Shown: positions 39,318 through 47,754, counted from the first letter of the stretch. The stretch is DNA of 48,039 nt from Candidatus Kerfeldbacteria bacterium (GCA_016182555.1 JACPGJ010000002.1:1-48039); one strand, 5' to 3'. A program made the numbers and translations. The notes: generated from the sequence alone by a model not told the origin.

Positions 39318-40487
39318 ATGAAACAACAAGTCGTTCCTACTTCACCAAAATCTGCAAATTTTCAATCGCAACAAGAGCGCCAACAAGGTCGCGCACTACA
39401 CCCACACCTGCCGTTTGCGGTTCTTGTTCTATCCATTACCTTGGGCACGGTTGCTGGTTTTTTGGGGTTCTTCATCTCCACGGCTATTCCACCAGAAATG
39501 CCAGTGCTCGGTCAATTTAATGTTTATTCGTTATTTAAACAGCAGCGCAATACCGTTTTTCTTTCCAGCCACACTACTCGTGAATCGGTGGTGCTTCAAA
39601 CTCCCGAAGTATTGAACGAGATTGCTTCATTGTATTCCGCCGCACCCAATATTGAACATGATGCCGACCAACCAAGCGAATTTTTGGCAAATGCCGTTAT
39701 TCTTACTGCAGATGGATGGATGGCCGCACCCACCGCTGTTTTTGGCAGCCGGGATATGGCTGATTCAGCACAGCGCCCGGTGGTGATTTTACCGAATGGC
39801 CGCGTGAATACTATTCAACGTGTTTTGGATGATCCCTTTCTTGGTATCACATTTTTTCAAGTGGATGCACAAGAATTAAGTGTTGTCCGTTTTTATGATT
39901 CGGCTGAACTAACGGTTGGTCAGTTGTATTCATTTATTGAAAAACAGATTGGCGGGTATGCCATTACAGAACGCCGTATTGCTGGCGAAACAATGAACCA
40001 GCAGCGCGTACGTTCAACTCTGCGTTTTGAGCACCAACCAGTGATCGACCAAACCACGTTTGACTTGAATCGTATTGGCTCGCCGCTGTTCCATGATAAT
40101 GGTTCTTTAGTGGGCGTGCTTAGTCAACATGGCACCATCATTCCTGGTCTGTTTATTTCCACGGATTTGCAAAGTATATTAGCAAGTGGAGCAGCCAGTC
40201 ACTCTACACTCGATGTATTCTATGTGAATGTGCACCAGCTCACCCAACAAGAGCGTGAACAGCGCCATTTGCCAGAAAGTGGTATGTTGGTGATCGCTGT
40301 TCCAGAACAATCTGGCGAAGCAATATTTCCACTACACGCTGGCGATATTATTACAGAGATAAATTATCGTTTAGTGACCGATGAAGACGATTTAGCTACG
40401 ATGATCCATTCGCAACCCGTTGGTTCAACGTGGTATATCACGGTTCAGCGTGGCGGTGTTGAAAAAAATATTGAACTGCAATCGTAA
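39318..40487 (+). CDS. HtrA/DegP-like pseudoprotease with PDZ domain
   Basis: 389 residues. Cytoplasmic tail, TM at about 31-56, then a trypsin-like fold with a PDZ domain (about 320-388; HAGDIITEINYRLVTDEDDL, ITVQRGGVEKNIEL). Manual alignment to the HtrA motifs: the His position (TNAHVV) reads AAPTAV (about 136-141), the Asp position (TDLAVLKV) reads LGITFFQV, and the Ser motif GNSGGP reads NRIGSP (251-256). All three catalytic residues therefore seem lost while the strand pattern (PLFHDNGSLVGVLSQHG) remains. It probably binds peptides or proteins without cleaving them. It follows the SPFH, lipoprotein and membrane-protein genes. Confidence 0.75.
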   Translation: MKQQVVPTSPKSANFQSQQERQQGRALHPHLPFAVLVLSITLGTVAGFLGFFISTAIPPEMPVLGQFNVYSLFKQQRNTVFLSSHTTRESVVLQTPEVLNEIASLYSAAPNIEHDADQPSEFLANAVILTADGWMAAPTAVFGSRDMADSAQRPVVILPNGRVNTIQRVLDDPFLGITFFQVDAQELSVVRFYDSAELTVGQLYSFIEKQIGGYAITERRIAGETMNQQRVRSTLRFEHQPVIDQTTFDLNRIGSPLFHDNGSLVGVLSQHGTIIPGLFISTDLQSILASGAASHSTLDVFYVNVHQLTQQEREQRHLPESGMLVIAVPEQSGEAIFPLHAGDIITEINYRLVTDEDDLATMIHSQPVGSTWYITVQRGGVEKNIELQS

Positions 40488-40523
40488 CGATAAGACGAAG
40501 AAATTTTTTCGAAACCGCACTAC

Positions 40524-41219
40524 TTACGGAATATTCAAAAATTGTTTAGTAATTTTTGGTATTTCACGCCGGAAATATTCTTTTACTTTTTTCCACGAAG
40601 TATCAAAATGTAATTTGGGCATTGGATCTTCTTCTGCATCTTCAAAATAGGTTAAACTTTTCAAGAAATGAGGAAGATTATGCTCTTCTTTGGGGTATTG
40701 GTCTAATACACGGTAGATAATATTCACCAACGAATCAGATTGATGAGTGCAGTACCAATACAAATCCACAAAATCACGTTTTCGTCCTCGCTGGCTAATC
40801 GCAATAATTTTCATGACCGCAATATCTTTTGGAAGAAGAATACGTATGCTTCCACAATGTAATTGCTCACGTGAAGGAACAAAAAATGGATAAGAAATGA
40901 AACTCATTTTTGCTTTATTGAATGCACCATATAATGTTCCGGCATCTTGCAATGTTTTTTTCCACTGGCCGGTGTTTGCAAGATGGTTTTCTATTTTGTT
41001 GATCTGTGGTTTTTTTTGTGTGGTAAAAAAATCTAAGTCGACCGATTCACGGTGACCAACTTGTAAGGCTAATGCAGTACCACCAGCAAGGTACCACCCT
41101 GATTTTGCCAAGAAAGGAAATTTTGTGGCAGCAAGAAAAGCTTTTTGTGTTGCTGCAGGTAAAACATTCAAGTGCAAATTTTTTTGATCCATTGATTTTA
41201 TCGAAAAATGAGCGTCCAT
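40524..41219 (-). CDS. AbiEii/AbiGii-type nucleotidyltransferase toxin
   Basis: 231 residues (222 if the start is ATG 41192, which avoids overlap with the upstream gene). The NTase motif GGTALALQVGHRESVDLDFF (46-65) has the G-G-T and D-x-D residues (D61, D63) that bind metal and nucleotide. The later blocks LPKDIAVMKIIAISQRGRKRDFVDLYWY are typical of the DUF1814/AbiEii family. AbiEii-like toxins modify tRNA or other acceptors and are blocked by a partner. The partner-like gene at 41198 lies directly upstream on the same strand. Confidence 0.82.
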   Translation of the reverse strand: MDAHFSIKSMDQKNLHLNVLPAATQKAFLAATKFPFLAKSGWYLAGGTALALQVGHRESVDLDFFTTQKKPQINKIENHLANTGQWKKTLQDAGTLYGAFNKAKMSFISYPFFVPSREQLHCGSIRILLPKDIAVMKIIAISQRGRKRDFVDLYWYCTHQSDSLVNIIYRVLDQYPKEEHNLPHFLKSLTYFEDAEEDPMPKLHFDTSWKKVKEYFRREIPKITKQFLNIP

Positions 41220-41464
41220 AGCGACAGAGATTTTTTATGAATGGGTGTTCGAGATAATCTAATTGTTTTTTTTATTTTTTCAGTGGTATAGTAGCTCACG
41301 AGCCATCTGAGCTCGTCTTCACTGCCATAGTCCAAAATACGTTCAATAATGTAACGAGCATGTTTTTTGGGGTCAATCGTTTTCGGGTCAACGTCCCAAA
41401 ACAGGCTTTGACGCCGTGGCATATTTTTTATTGTTGCTTTTACCTTTGTGCGTTTTTTCTTCAT
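41198..41464 (-). CDS. Probable antitoxin partner of the AbiEii-like toxin (DUF6922-like)
   Basis: 88 residues from ATG 41462-41464. An internal ATG at 41420-41422 is also possible. It has a basic N-terminus (KKKRTKVKATIKNMPRRQ), then SLFWDVDPKTIDPKKHARYI, IERILDYGSEDELRWLVSYY, and TEKIKKTIRLSRTPIHKKSL. The LFWDVDxxxIDxxxHxxyIIER pattern is often encoded next to AbiEii-type NTases. It overlaps the toxin frame by 22 nt or leaves a 5-nt gap, depending on the toxin start, so the two are co-expressed. Confidence 0.68.
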   Translation of the reverse strand: MKKKRTKVKATIKNMPRRQSLFWDVDPKTIDPKKHARYIIERILDYGSEDELRWLVSYYTTEKIKKTIRLSRTPIHKKSLSLWTLIFR

Positions 41465-41504
41465 AGATATACACATTTTAGCATATTTTACGGGCTTTCG
41501 CAAT

Positions 41505-41533
41505 TTGATTTTTTTCCGGATAAATGATATAGT
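41505..41533 (+). promoter_or_regulatory. Promoter of the 41543 gene (near-leaderless)
   Basis: TTGATT at 41505-41510, a 17-nt spacer and TATAGT at 41528-41533, 9 nt before ATG 41543. The leader would be about 3 nt. Confidence 0.6.
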
Positions 41534-41542
41534 CCATTTTAT

Positions 41543-42598
41543 ATGAATAATGCGGGCATGGGGAAGAAACTTTGGAAAAAAGCAGCATTGGTTGCAGGAA
41601 GTGCAATTCTTTTTGGTTTATTAGTGGTTGGTTTGTTGTGGCTCATTTTCCCCCATGAATACAGTTCCACCATGCGCATTTTGGTGGTACAGAAATATAC
41701 ATTCACCGATAGTTATACTGCCGCAAAAAACGCGGAAAAAATTAGCCAAGGTCTCTCTGCTGTGGTTCATACCTCTTCGTTTCTTGATCAAGTCATAAAA
41801 ACTGGAGAAGTGCAGCTTGATGATCTAGCGAAACTGTCTGAAGAAGATAAACGCGATGAATGGAAAAAGAAAGTTTCTGCGCGCATTGTACCAAACACAT
41901 CTATTTTAGAAATTGTGGCGTATGATACCAACCCAGACCAAGCCACCACATTAGTGCAAGCGATGTCTACAGTTATGCTTACGCATGGCGCCGATTACCA
42001 TGGAGCAGGGGATACTATTGAATTGCGTGTTGTGGATTCGCCGCTCACCAGTACGCGGCCAGTACGCCCAAATATTTTCCTTTACGGTTTTGCTTCGGCG
42101 CTGCTTGGTGCTATTGCTGCAGCAGTTTGGATGTTTCTGCACCCCAGCTCTTCGTTATCTGTGACCAAAAAAATAACATCTACCATTAGCACCACCGCCA
42201 ATACGCTCACCGATGCCGCACAAGATTTAACCCATACGATTACCGACAAATTAGGAAGCCCGGGCGTTTTTTCACAAGAATTTTCCCAAAAACAGGATAT
42301 GGCAATGCAAACACCAGCAGAGATGTTCCGCTCGCAAAACCAGGTTCAACGACAGCCCGAAGACCAGGTGCCAGGTGGATATACGCAGCCATCCTATTCC
42401 AATTCGGTGAATTCGGCTGAAGAGTACGCCGTCCTTCACCCGGAGAATTTTACCCAACAAGTGGACCGCGCTCATGAACGGGGATCGTTGAATGAAATGC
42501 AACCCATGATGCAAACGATGCACAATCATTACCGCCCAGCTGCTGCTGCATCTGCTGAAATACAATCTCCTCAAAGCAATCAACAACAGCAAGGGTAA
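41543..42598 (+). CDS. Wzz-like membrane protein with long Gln-rich tail
   Basis: 351 residues. TM1 at about 14-36 (ALVAGSAILFGLLVVGLLWL), outer domain of about 140 residues (MRILVVQKYTFTDSYTAAKN, VSARIVPNTSILEIVAYDTN), TM2 at about 177-199 (IFLYGFASALLGAIAAAVWM), then a cytoplasmic tail of about 150 residues rich in Gln, Pro and Ser. The two-TM layout with an outer domain matches polysaccharide co-polymerases; the Pro before TM2 (SPLTSTRPVRPN) fits the conserved Pro-rich region of Wzz. The tail is unusual and could interact with cytoplasmic partners. It ends 3 nt from the stop of a convergent gene. Confidence 0.6.
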   Translation: MNNAGMGKKLWKKAALVAGSAILFGLLVVGLLWLIFPHEYSSTMRILVVQKYTFTDSYTAAKNAEKISQGLSAVVHTSSFLDQVIKTGEVQLDDLAKLSEEDKRDEWKKKVSARIVPNTSILEIVAYDTNPDQATTLVQAMSTVMLTHGADYHGAGDTIELRVVDSPLTSTRPVRPNIFLYGFASALLGAIAAAVWMFLHPSSSLSVTKKITSTISTTANTLTDAAQDLTHTITDKLGSPGVFSQEFSQKQDMAMQTPAEMFRSQNQVQRQPEDQVPGGYTQPSYSNSVNSAEEYAVLHPENFTQQVDRAHERGSLNEMQPMMQTMHNHYRPAAAASAEIQSPQSNQQQQG

Positions 42599-42601
42599 TT
42601 A

Positions 42602-43123
42602 TTATTGCTGACCCAACCCGACATGTAGTTTAATTTTTTGAATATCTTTTTCGTGACATGCAATGACTGAATCTGTTCTGTCGTGATACGCAACTGCCAT
42701 CACTTGTTCCTGTTTTACGGCTTGTATTTCTGTCGCGTACCGGTCTAATGTTTTTTGCATTTCATGCATATCGGTTTTTGTGGCCATTTCATTCTGTATG
42801 GTGCGTAGTGTGTCTTGAATGTCGACTACGGCTAATACTAGCCGTTCAGTGGTTCCCTCTACGTTCGTTACTCGACCGTCAAGAGAAGAAACATTTTTTT
42901 TCAAAGAACTAACGTCTTTTTTCAAGGACCCAATATCTTGTTTCATCGAGCTCATATCTTGTTTCATTGAGCCCATATCTTGTTTCATTGAGCCCATGTC
43001 TTTTCTCAACGACCCTATGTTTTTTTTCATCGAGCCCATGTCTTTTCTCATCAAATCTAAAATTTGACGGTTGGTCACTGGCGTTTTCCGCACTGTTTTT
43101 GAACGTTTTTTTGTTGTGTTCAT
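42602..43123 (-). CDS. Heptad-repeat coiled-coil protein, paralog of the 14675 gene
   Basis: 173 residues. A basic N-terminus (KKRSKTVRKTPVTNRQILD), then about ten heptads (MGSMKQD, IGSLKKD, VSSLKKN and similar) predicting a long coiled coil, then a region like the C-terminus of the 14675 product (DGRVTNVEGTTERL, TKTDMHEMQKTLDRYATEIQ). Met-rich heptads here replace the Val-rich ones of its paralog. No signal peptide or TM, so it is cytoplasmic. Transcribed from a consensus promoter through a folded leader. Confidence 0.75.
   Translation of the reverse strand: MNTTKKRSKTVRKTPVTNRQILDLMRKDMGSMKKNIGSLRKDMGSMKQDMGSMKQDMSSMKQDIGSLKKDVSSLKKNVSSLDGRVTNVEGTTERLVLAVVDIQDTLRTIQNEMATKTDMHEMQKTLDRYATEIQAVKQEQVMAVAYHDRTDSVIACHEKDIQKIKLHVGLGQQ
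42886..43060 (-). repeat. Tandem 21-nt repeats encoding heptads
   Basis: About eight units of 21 nt (for example three near-identical copies reading on the plus strand TGAGCCCATATCTTGTTTCA near 42950-43010) encode successive MGSMKQD-type heptads. The pattern matches the repeats at 14789-14893 in size and reading frame. Confidence 0.75.
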
Positions 43124-43129
43124 GGGTAT

Positions 43130-43176
43130 ACCCCGTTAAATAAATAAACATGGTCAATCATTGCTGACCACGGGGT
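43130..43176 (-). promoter_or_regulatory. Folded 5' leader with an inverted repeat before the 43123 start
   Basis: In the leader of the minus-strand gene, ACCCCGT (43170-43176 on plus) pairs perfectly with ACGGGGT (43130-43136), closing 6 nt before the ATG. Nested inside is TGGTCA/TGACCA (43151-43156 and 43165-43170). Predicted transcription begins near 43178, so the whole leader could fold. It could also be a protein-binding operator. Confidence 0.5.
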
Positions 43177-43184
43177 GGATTCAT

Positions 43185-43213
43185 AGTATATACTTCCAAT
43201 TATACGGTGTCAA
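43185..43213 (-). promoter_or_regulatory. Consensus promoter of the 43123 coiled-coil gene
   Basis: On the minus strand a perfect TTGACA (43208-43213), a 17-nt spacer and TATACT (43185-43190). Confidence 0.7.
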
Positions 43214-43251
43214 AAATAAGTCATTATGGGCAGTTTTTTTTCTCGCTCACC

Positions 43252-43280
43252 TTGACTTTTTCGGAAAAATAGTGTATATT
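43252..43280 (+). promoter_or_regulatory. Promoter of the 43312 gene
   Basis: TTGACT at 43252-43257, a 17-nt spacer and TATATT at 43275-43280, with a leader of about 25 nt. Confidence 0.65.
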
Positions 43281-43311
43281 TTTTGTAATTATTAAATTCA
43301 ATACACAACGT

Positions 43312-43611
43312 ATGAAAAATACTGCGCTTCCACGAAACATTTTTGAACAATTAGGACTTGCTGACTTACCGGAACAAGAAAAAATGGATTTATTAACAAC
43401 GATGACTGAACTCATTTTGAAGCGCACAATGGTGCGTGTTGGCGAGCGTTTAGATGCATTGAATCTTTCAGAACCGGAGCGGAAAAAAATTATGGAAGTG
43501 GTAAGCGATGAAGAACGGTTCGTTACTATTCAACAATATGTCCCCGAAATGCCAGACATCATGCAAGAAGAAATTGTGCGTTTGCGCGAAGAAATGGCTG
43601 CCGTGAAATAA
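43312..43611 (+). CDS. Small helical protein (possibly DUF5663-like)
   Basis: 99 residues, soluble, mostly helical: IFEQLGLADLPEQEKMDLL, TELILKRTMVRVGERLDAL and FVTIQQYVPEMPDIMQEEIV. The pattern recalls small CPR proteins annotated DUF5663 (from memory, not verified). No catalytic motif. It is followed after 12 nt by the large 43624 gene, so it is probably in the same operon. Confidence 0.68.
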   Translation: MKNTALPRNIFEQLGLADLPEQEKMDLLTTMTELILKRTMVRVGERLDALNLSEPERKKIMEVVSDEERFVTIQQYVPEMPDIMQEEIVRLREEMAAVK

Positions 43612-43623
43612 TACTGATTATAT

Positions 43624-46600
43624 ATGGAATTGTTTAAGCGCCAAAAGAGAGTTGAATCAATACCCCCGCGTGAATATGAAGGCCACTATGAAGTATTAAA
43701 AAATGGAGAGAGCAGACGAGTTTTTCAGAATGTTGTAGAGCATAGCAACGCCGCAGATATTCCGAGAGAAAAACGTGAAAGCCATGTGCGTACACCGCAT
43801 ATATACCTTGATGCACGTTCCGATTACGGTGGCCCGGGTTCAAATGATGGGGAAAATCAAGACAGTATGTTTGTTGGTGTTTCCGAAAATGGCACGCGTA
43901 GTTATTTTGGTGTTGTGTATGCCGCCGGTGCCATTGAAAAATTTCCAGATAAAGTTTTGCCTGCTGGTTTGAGTGCAAATTATACTCTGAATGAAGCATT
44001 GAAAAATGGAAAATCATTAGATGAGGCTATACAAGAAACCGCAACTGACTTGAAACAATTTGATGCAGATGCTTTTGGTGTTATTGCAACTATAGATGAT
44101 CGTTTACATGTGGGTGTCATTTCTTTCGGTTATTCACAGTGTTTAACTTTCCGCAAACAACCTGTTCAATCAGAAGAGAGTTTCTCATTGATGTATCAGA
44201 TACCTGATAAGTATGCCCTTTTTCCTAAGGGAACAACTGGTGGGCATAATCTGCCAGGGAAAAGCTTTGAATTTGAAGCTCAAGAAGGAGATATTATGGT
44301 TTTTGTTTCCGATGGCGTGAATGATTTGGTTACGCAATATGAAATTCAGCAAATTGTCGCGGCAGGTAATGGTGACACAAAAAAAATTCAAGAAGATTTG
44401 TTTCAGTTAGCGTATAATCGTAATAATAGTTCCGGCCCGATTGATGCGAAATATGGTGAAAATGATCCGTTAACTATCGATCATGCACAAGGCCAAGGAG
44501 ATAATATTACTGTTCAAGTGGTACGTGTTTCTCGTCCAACACAAAAACCAGAACCGCAACAGCAAAAAACTAAACCAGAAGTTGAATCTGAACCAGCAGC
44601 ACCGGAAACCACAAAACAACAGCAAGAAGTTACCCCTCCAGCAGAAGAAAAAAAACTAAAAAGGCGTTTGAGATTATTGCCCAGTGTCGATTCCGAAGCA
44701 CCAGTAAAAAACGATTCTCGGATAACAGGTTGGAAAAATAAATTGCATGAACTCCGGAAAAAAGCTCGCTCTGCGCAGGCAACACAAGATACACGAGATA
44801 TGCAACAAGCAACATTACGAGCAGAAATTGCCGAATTAGAAACTGCATATACAACGGAATTGTCTGCACGAGGAAAGCAAGTGCGAGAGCTATTACAAAT
44901 GCGAATAGATTCACTGAATAAACAGATTCAATTACGAAGAGAATCGTCGGGCGCTTGGACGGAGTGGCGCGTGTGGATTGATACTCAATGGCAAGCATTG
45001 GGTGAAATAAATCTCGCGAATGTTATTCAGCTGAAGAAATACGCTTCCGAAGATAATGCTCATTGGTTCAGGAAATTTTGGAATCCAGCAAATAGCGAAA
45101 CCGTCAATTTTGCATTGCGTAATATGTCGTGTCGAACGGGGATAGCTTTGTCACTCGGCGTTGGTGCCTCCGCTCTGAGTTCTGCCACGCTCCTTGGTAC
45201 GGCATTGTTGGTAACACAAAAAGTGTTGAGCCACATTGCGTCGTATGGAGCCGTGGACGCGCTTTCGACCGGTTGGCGGTTTACTCGTGCGGAGAAAGAT
45301 GTTACAAAAGCTTTGCGACAACGCGAACATGTGCAGAAGCCGGTATCAATGGCGGAAGTGAAGAGGTTAGGAGTAACGATTGCTACATTTGAACAATTTT
45401 GCTTATTGGTTGGGCGTAATCCGATGGAAAGTAGCGCGTACCAAAAAGCGATTAAACAGTTAGCAACAGATATTGAAACCCGCACTAAGGCTGACAGTGG
45501 TGCGGGCACGCTAGATGTTCTTCAAGCTCAACAGGCTCGCCTTGTCGTTCAGCAGATGTGCTATCTTCAAGAGCAATCAGTGAAAGCATCTAAGAAATTA
45601 GGTACGTATGATGCTTTGTGGATTTTTGGAAAAAATCTCACCGCCGCAGCAGTGGGTTCGGGATACTTGGCAAATGAAGTAGTTCCATATCTACGAGAGT
45701 TATTTGGTTTATCTGAAGATTCGGCGGTTAAGTTTACAGAAGGTATTGCTCGTTTTGTGCATGGCGGCGCTGGTGAAAGTATTCAACACGGCATAGAAGC
45801 GTTACGACAATATATTGGTGATGGAGAACCTACGCCTACACCTGCGTCAAGCGTACATCCAGCAGTAGCTGATTCGCACACAACAACCAAGCTCTCATCA
45901 GAAAGTACTGGTAGTGCCTCAGCTCCTGTAGTACCGAAGGATACTCCTCCCGCACCTTCACCAGCTCCTTCGCCTGTTCCTGAATCAACAGCACCAGAAT
46001 CTTCACCTGCGCCTTCTGTTGCGCATGACAGTAGCACCCCACAACCAGTTGCTCCGGAACCCGCGACGCCAGCAGCAGAGCCCGTTCCAGCACCAGCTGT
46101 TCCACCAGAAACTCCACCAGCAACGGCATTTGGTTTACACGAAGGCAAGTGGCATACTCCGATAGGTGATTTTACTCCACTGCAGTGGGAAAATATGACG
46201 GTGGGTAACGAAGAAGGTATATCAACTGTTCTTGATGATCCAAAATCAGCAACTGTGCGAGAACTCATGATGCATAAACAGATGACCATCAATGGTCAAA
46301 CCCATGCGGTGTGGGAAGGGCGCGGTTCAGGGAAAATGCAAGTATGGGTCATAAAGGCAGACACCGTGGTAGCTACGGAACACAATGGCAAACTCGAATT
46401 TTTGAATGCCAAAAATGGTCATATTATTCCGCCAGAAGAGTATGGTAAATATTTTGAATTTAAACCGACGGCATTGAATTTGCCCTCAACCGTTGCTGAT
46501 GCCACTCCCGCTGCTGCACAAAACCCCATAGAACCCACCTCCGCCGTAACGAGTAGCCCAACGGGTACTGTAGCTTCTGTGGAAACCGCTCCAGCAATTA

Positions 46601-47376
46601 TTGAACCGCATGTAGGAAGTGTGGTTGAACCAGCAATTGTCGTACAAGAATCCGGATCCACTACAGAGGTTTTTACTCCAGCAGAGCCAGTGTATGTTGT
46701 ATATGATAATGCAATTTCACCAGTACTTCCGCAAGTAAAAGGACTTAGCACAGAAATGTATGTGAGTGATTCACACGGTGATCCACACAGTATTCAACAG
46801 GTAACAGTGGATGGAAAGCAAACATATTTTTATGAAGCCAGCGGCAAACGAGTGGAAGTATCTACTGAACAAGTGCAAAGGTTGCAAACAGAATATCAAG
46901 AATTAAAACGGTTTAAGCAATATGAACTTTCACCAACGGCGCTTGCAGCGTATGACCCGTTGGAACGCCCGGCAGTTATTCGCCACATGTGGTTATTAGA
47001 TGAACAAGTGCAGGCGGCGGAAGACTATTACAGAAGCATGAGAGGCATAACCACAGAACAACAGACACTGATTGAACGATATATTCGGGCATTGCGTGAA
47101 CAAAATACAACGATGATCTTGGATTACGTGAGTGGAACAGCTGATATCAGCCAACAACCAGAGGGGAGTATAGCGTTGAATAATTATCCAGATACACTTT
47201 TTAGAAAAGAAACAACCGGATTATTTGTTCGTTCCGAAATGGCTGATGTCACACCCTTAACTGTCGCTAATGACATTAATGCCTCTGCCGCACGTGAGCG
47301 TTTACAGATTGGCGCACACAATGCGTTTGCTTTCTTGCTGGATCCAGGTAATAAGCGGTTCATCAAAAACACGTAA
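43624..47376 (+). CDS. Giant membrane protein with degenerate PP2C-like phosphatase domain
   Basis: 1250 residues. Residues about 60-300 follow the PP2C fold: GENQDSMFVG (77-86), FGVVYAAGA (95-103), IDDRLHVGVISFGYSQCLTF, DIMVFVSDGVNDLV (223-236) and GQGDNITVQVV (290-300). The SDG and GDN Asp residues remain, but the first metal-binding DG is replaced by YAAG, so activity is doubtful. Then a charged helical region (about 360-470), a hydrophobic segment at about 505-530, a second at about 665-690, a long Pro/Ala/Ser/Glu linker (about 740-835) and a C-terminal part with no family I recognise. Topology suggests a cytoplasmic phosphatase-like domain linked to an outer or membrane-associated part. 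Co-transcribed with the 43312 gene. Confidence 0.65.
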   Translation: MELFKRQKRVESIPPREYEGHYEVLKNGESRRVFQNVVEHSNAADIPREKRESHVRTPHIYLDARSDYGGPGSNDGENQDSMFVGVSENGTRSYFGVVYAAGAIEKFPDKVLPAGLSANYTLNEALKNGKSLDEAIQETATDLKQFDADAFGVIATIDDRLHVGVISFGYSQCLTFRKQPVQSEESFSLMYQIPDKYALFPKGTTGGHNLPGKSFEFEAQEGDIMVFVSDGVNDLVTQYEIQQIVAAGNGDTKKIQEDLFQLAYNRNNSSGPIDAKYGENDPLTIDHAQGQGDNITVQVVRVSRPTQKPEPQQQKTKPEVESEPAAPETTKQQQEVTPPAEEKKLKRRLRLLPSVDSEAPVKNDSRITGWKNKLHELRKKARSAQATQDTRDMQQATLRAEIAELETAYTTELSARGKQVRELLQMRIDSLNKQIQLRRESSGAWTEWRVWIDTQWQALGEINLANVIQLKKYASEDNAHWFRKFWNPANSETVNFALRNMSCRTGIALSLGVGASALSSATLLGTALLVTQKVLSHIASYGAVDALSTGWRFTRAEKDVTKALRQREHVQKPVSMAEVKRLGVTIATFEQFCLLVGRNPMESSAYQKAIKQLATDIETRTKADSGAGTLDVLQAQQARLVVQQMCYLQEQSVKASKKLGTYDALWIFGKNLTAAAVGSGYLANEVVPYLRELFGLSEDSAVKFTEGIARFVHGGAGESIQHGIEALRQYIGDGEPTPTPASSVHPAVADSHTTTKLSSESTGSASAPVVPKDTPPAPSPAPSPVPESTAPESSPAPSVAHDSSTPQPVAPEPATPAAEPVPAPAVPPETPPATAFGLHEGKWHTPIGDFTPLQWENMTVGNEEGISTVLDDPKSATVRELMMHKQMTINGQTHAVWEGRGSGKMQVWVIKADTVVATEHNGKLEFLNAKNGHIIPPEEYGKYFEFKPTALNLPSTVADATPAAAQNPIEPTSAVTSSPTGTVASVETAPAIIEPHVGSVVEPAIVVQESGSTTEVFTPAEPVYVVYDNAISPVLPQVKGLSTEMYVSDSHGDPHSIQQVTVDGKQTYFYEASGKRVEVSTEQVQRLQTEYQELKRFKQYELSPTALAAYDPLERPAVIRHMWLLDEQVQAAEDYYRSMRGITTEQQTLIERYIRALREQNTTMILDYVSGTADISQQPEGSIALNNYPDTLFRKETTGLFVRSEMADVTPLTVANDINASAARERLQIGAHNAFAFLLDPGNKRFIKNT

Positions 47377-47395
47377 TATAAGTTACCATAATAGC

Positions 47396-47449
47396 TTGAC
47401 AACTAAACAGATCGTTATATCATGCTTATGAACTAATTAATTCAAGCAT
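47396..47449 (+). promoter_or_regulatory. Promoter and palindromic operator of the Phd/PIN module
   Basis: TTGACA at 47396-47401 with TATCAT at 47418-47423 (16-nt spacer), followed by an imperfect palindrome: ATGCTT (47422-47427) and AAGCAT (47444-47449) around GAACTAATTAATTC (47430-47443). Phd-type antitoxins repress their own operon through such palindromes; the assignment is inference. Confidence 0.5.
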
Positions 47450-47457
47450 TTTAAAAT

Positions 47458-47748
47458 ATGGTGACAAAAACAGTTTCTGCTCTCACTGCCAGAACACAAT
47501 TTGGACAAATTATGCAACGAGCAAAACAGAAAGATGAACGATTTATTGTTGATCGTCGTGGAGAGCCTCAGGTGGTTATTTTAAGCATCCGTGATTATAT
47601 CAACGCTATTGCTCCAGCTTCTGTTATTGCGCAGTCCATGCGTAAAAGTGCAAAGCGTAAAGGCTTAAACAGACTCACCATGCGTCAAATCAATTCAGAA
47701 ATACGCGCTGTTCGAAAAGAAGCAAGCAAGAAACGTAAAAAAAAATAA
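47458..47748 (+). CDS. Phd/YefM-family antitoxin
   Basis: 96 residues. The N-terminal half KTVSALTARTQFGQIMQRAK, then RFIVDRRGEPQVVILSIRDY, is the standard Phd/YefM DNA-binding and dimerisation fold. The C-terminal part (residues about 60-96) is very basic and ends in KKRKKK, and would be the toxin-neutralising tail. The gene stops 6 nt before a PIN-type toxin start, the usual antitoxin-toxin order. Confidence 0.85.
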   Translation: MVTKTVSALTARTQFGQIMQRAKQKDERFIVDRRGEPQVVILSIRDYINAIAPASVIAQSMRKSAKRKGLNRLTMRQINSEIRAVRKEASKKRKKK

Positions 47749-47754
47749 ATTTTT

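Noticed and set aside
45783-46292. A Gly/Ala/Ser-rich minus-strand frame
   Set aside because: It is the complement of the Pro/Ala/Ser linker of the 43624 gene.
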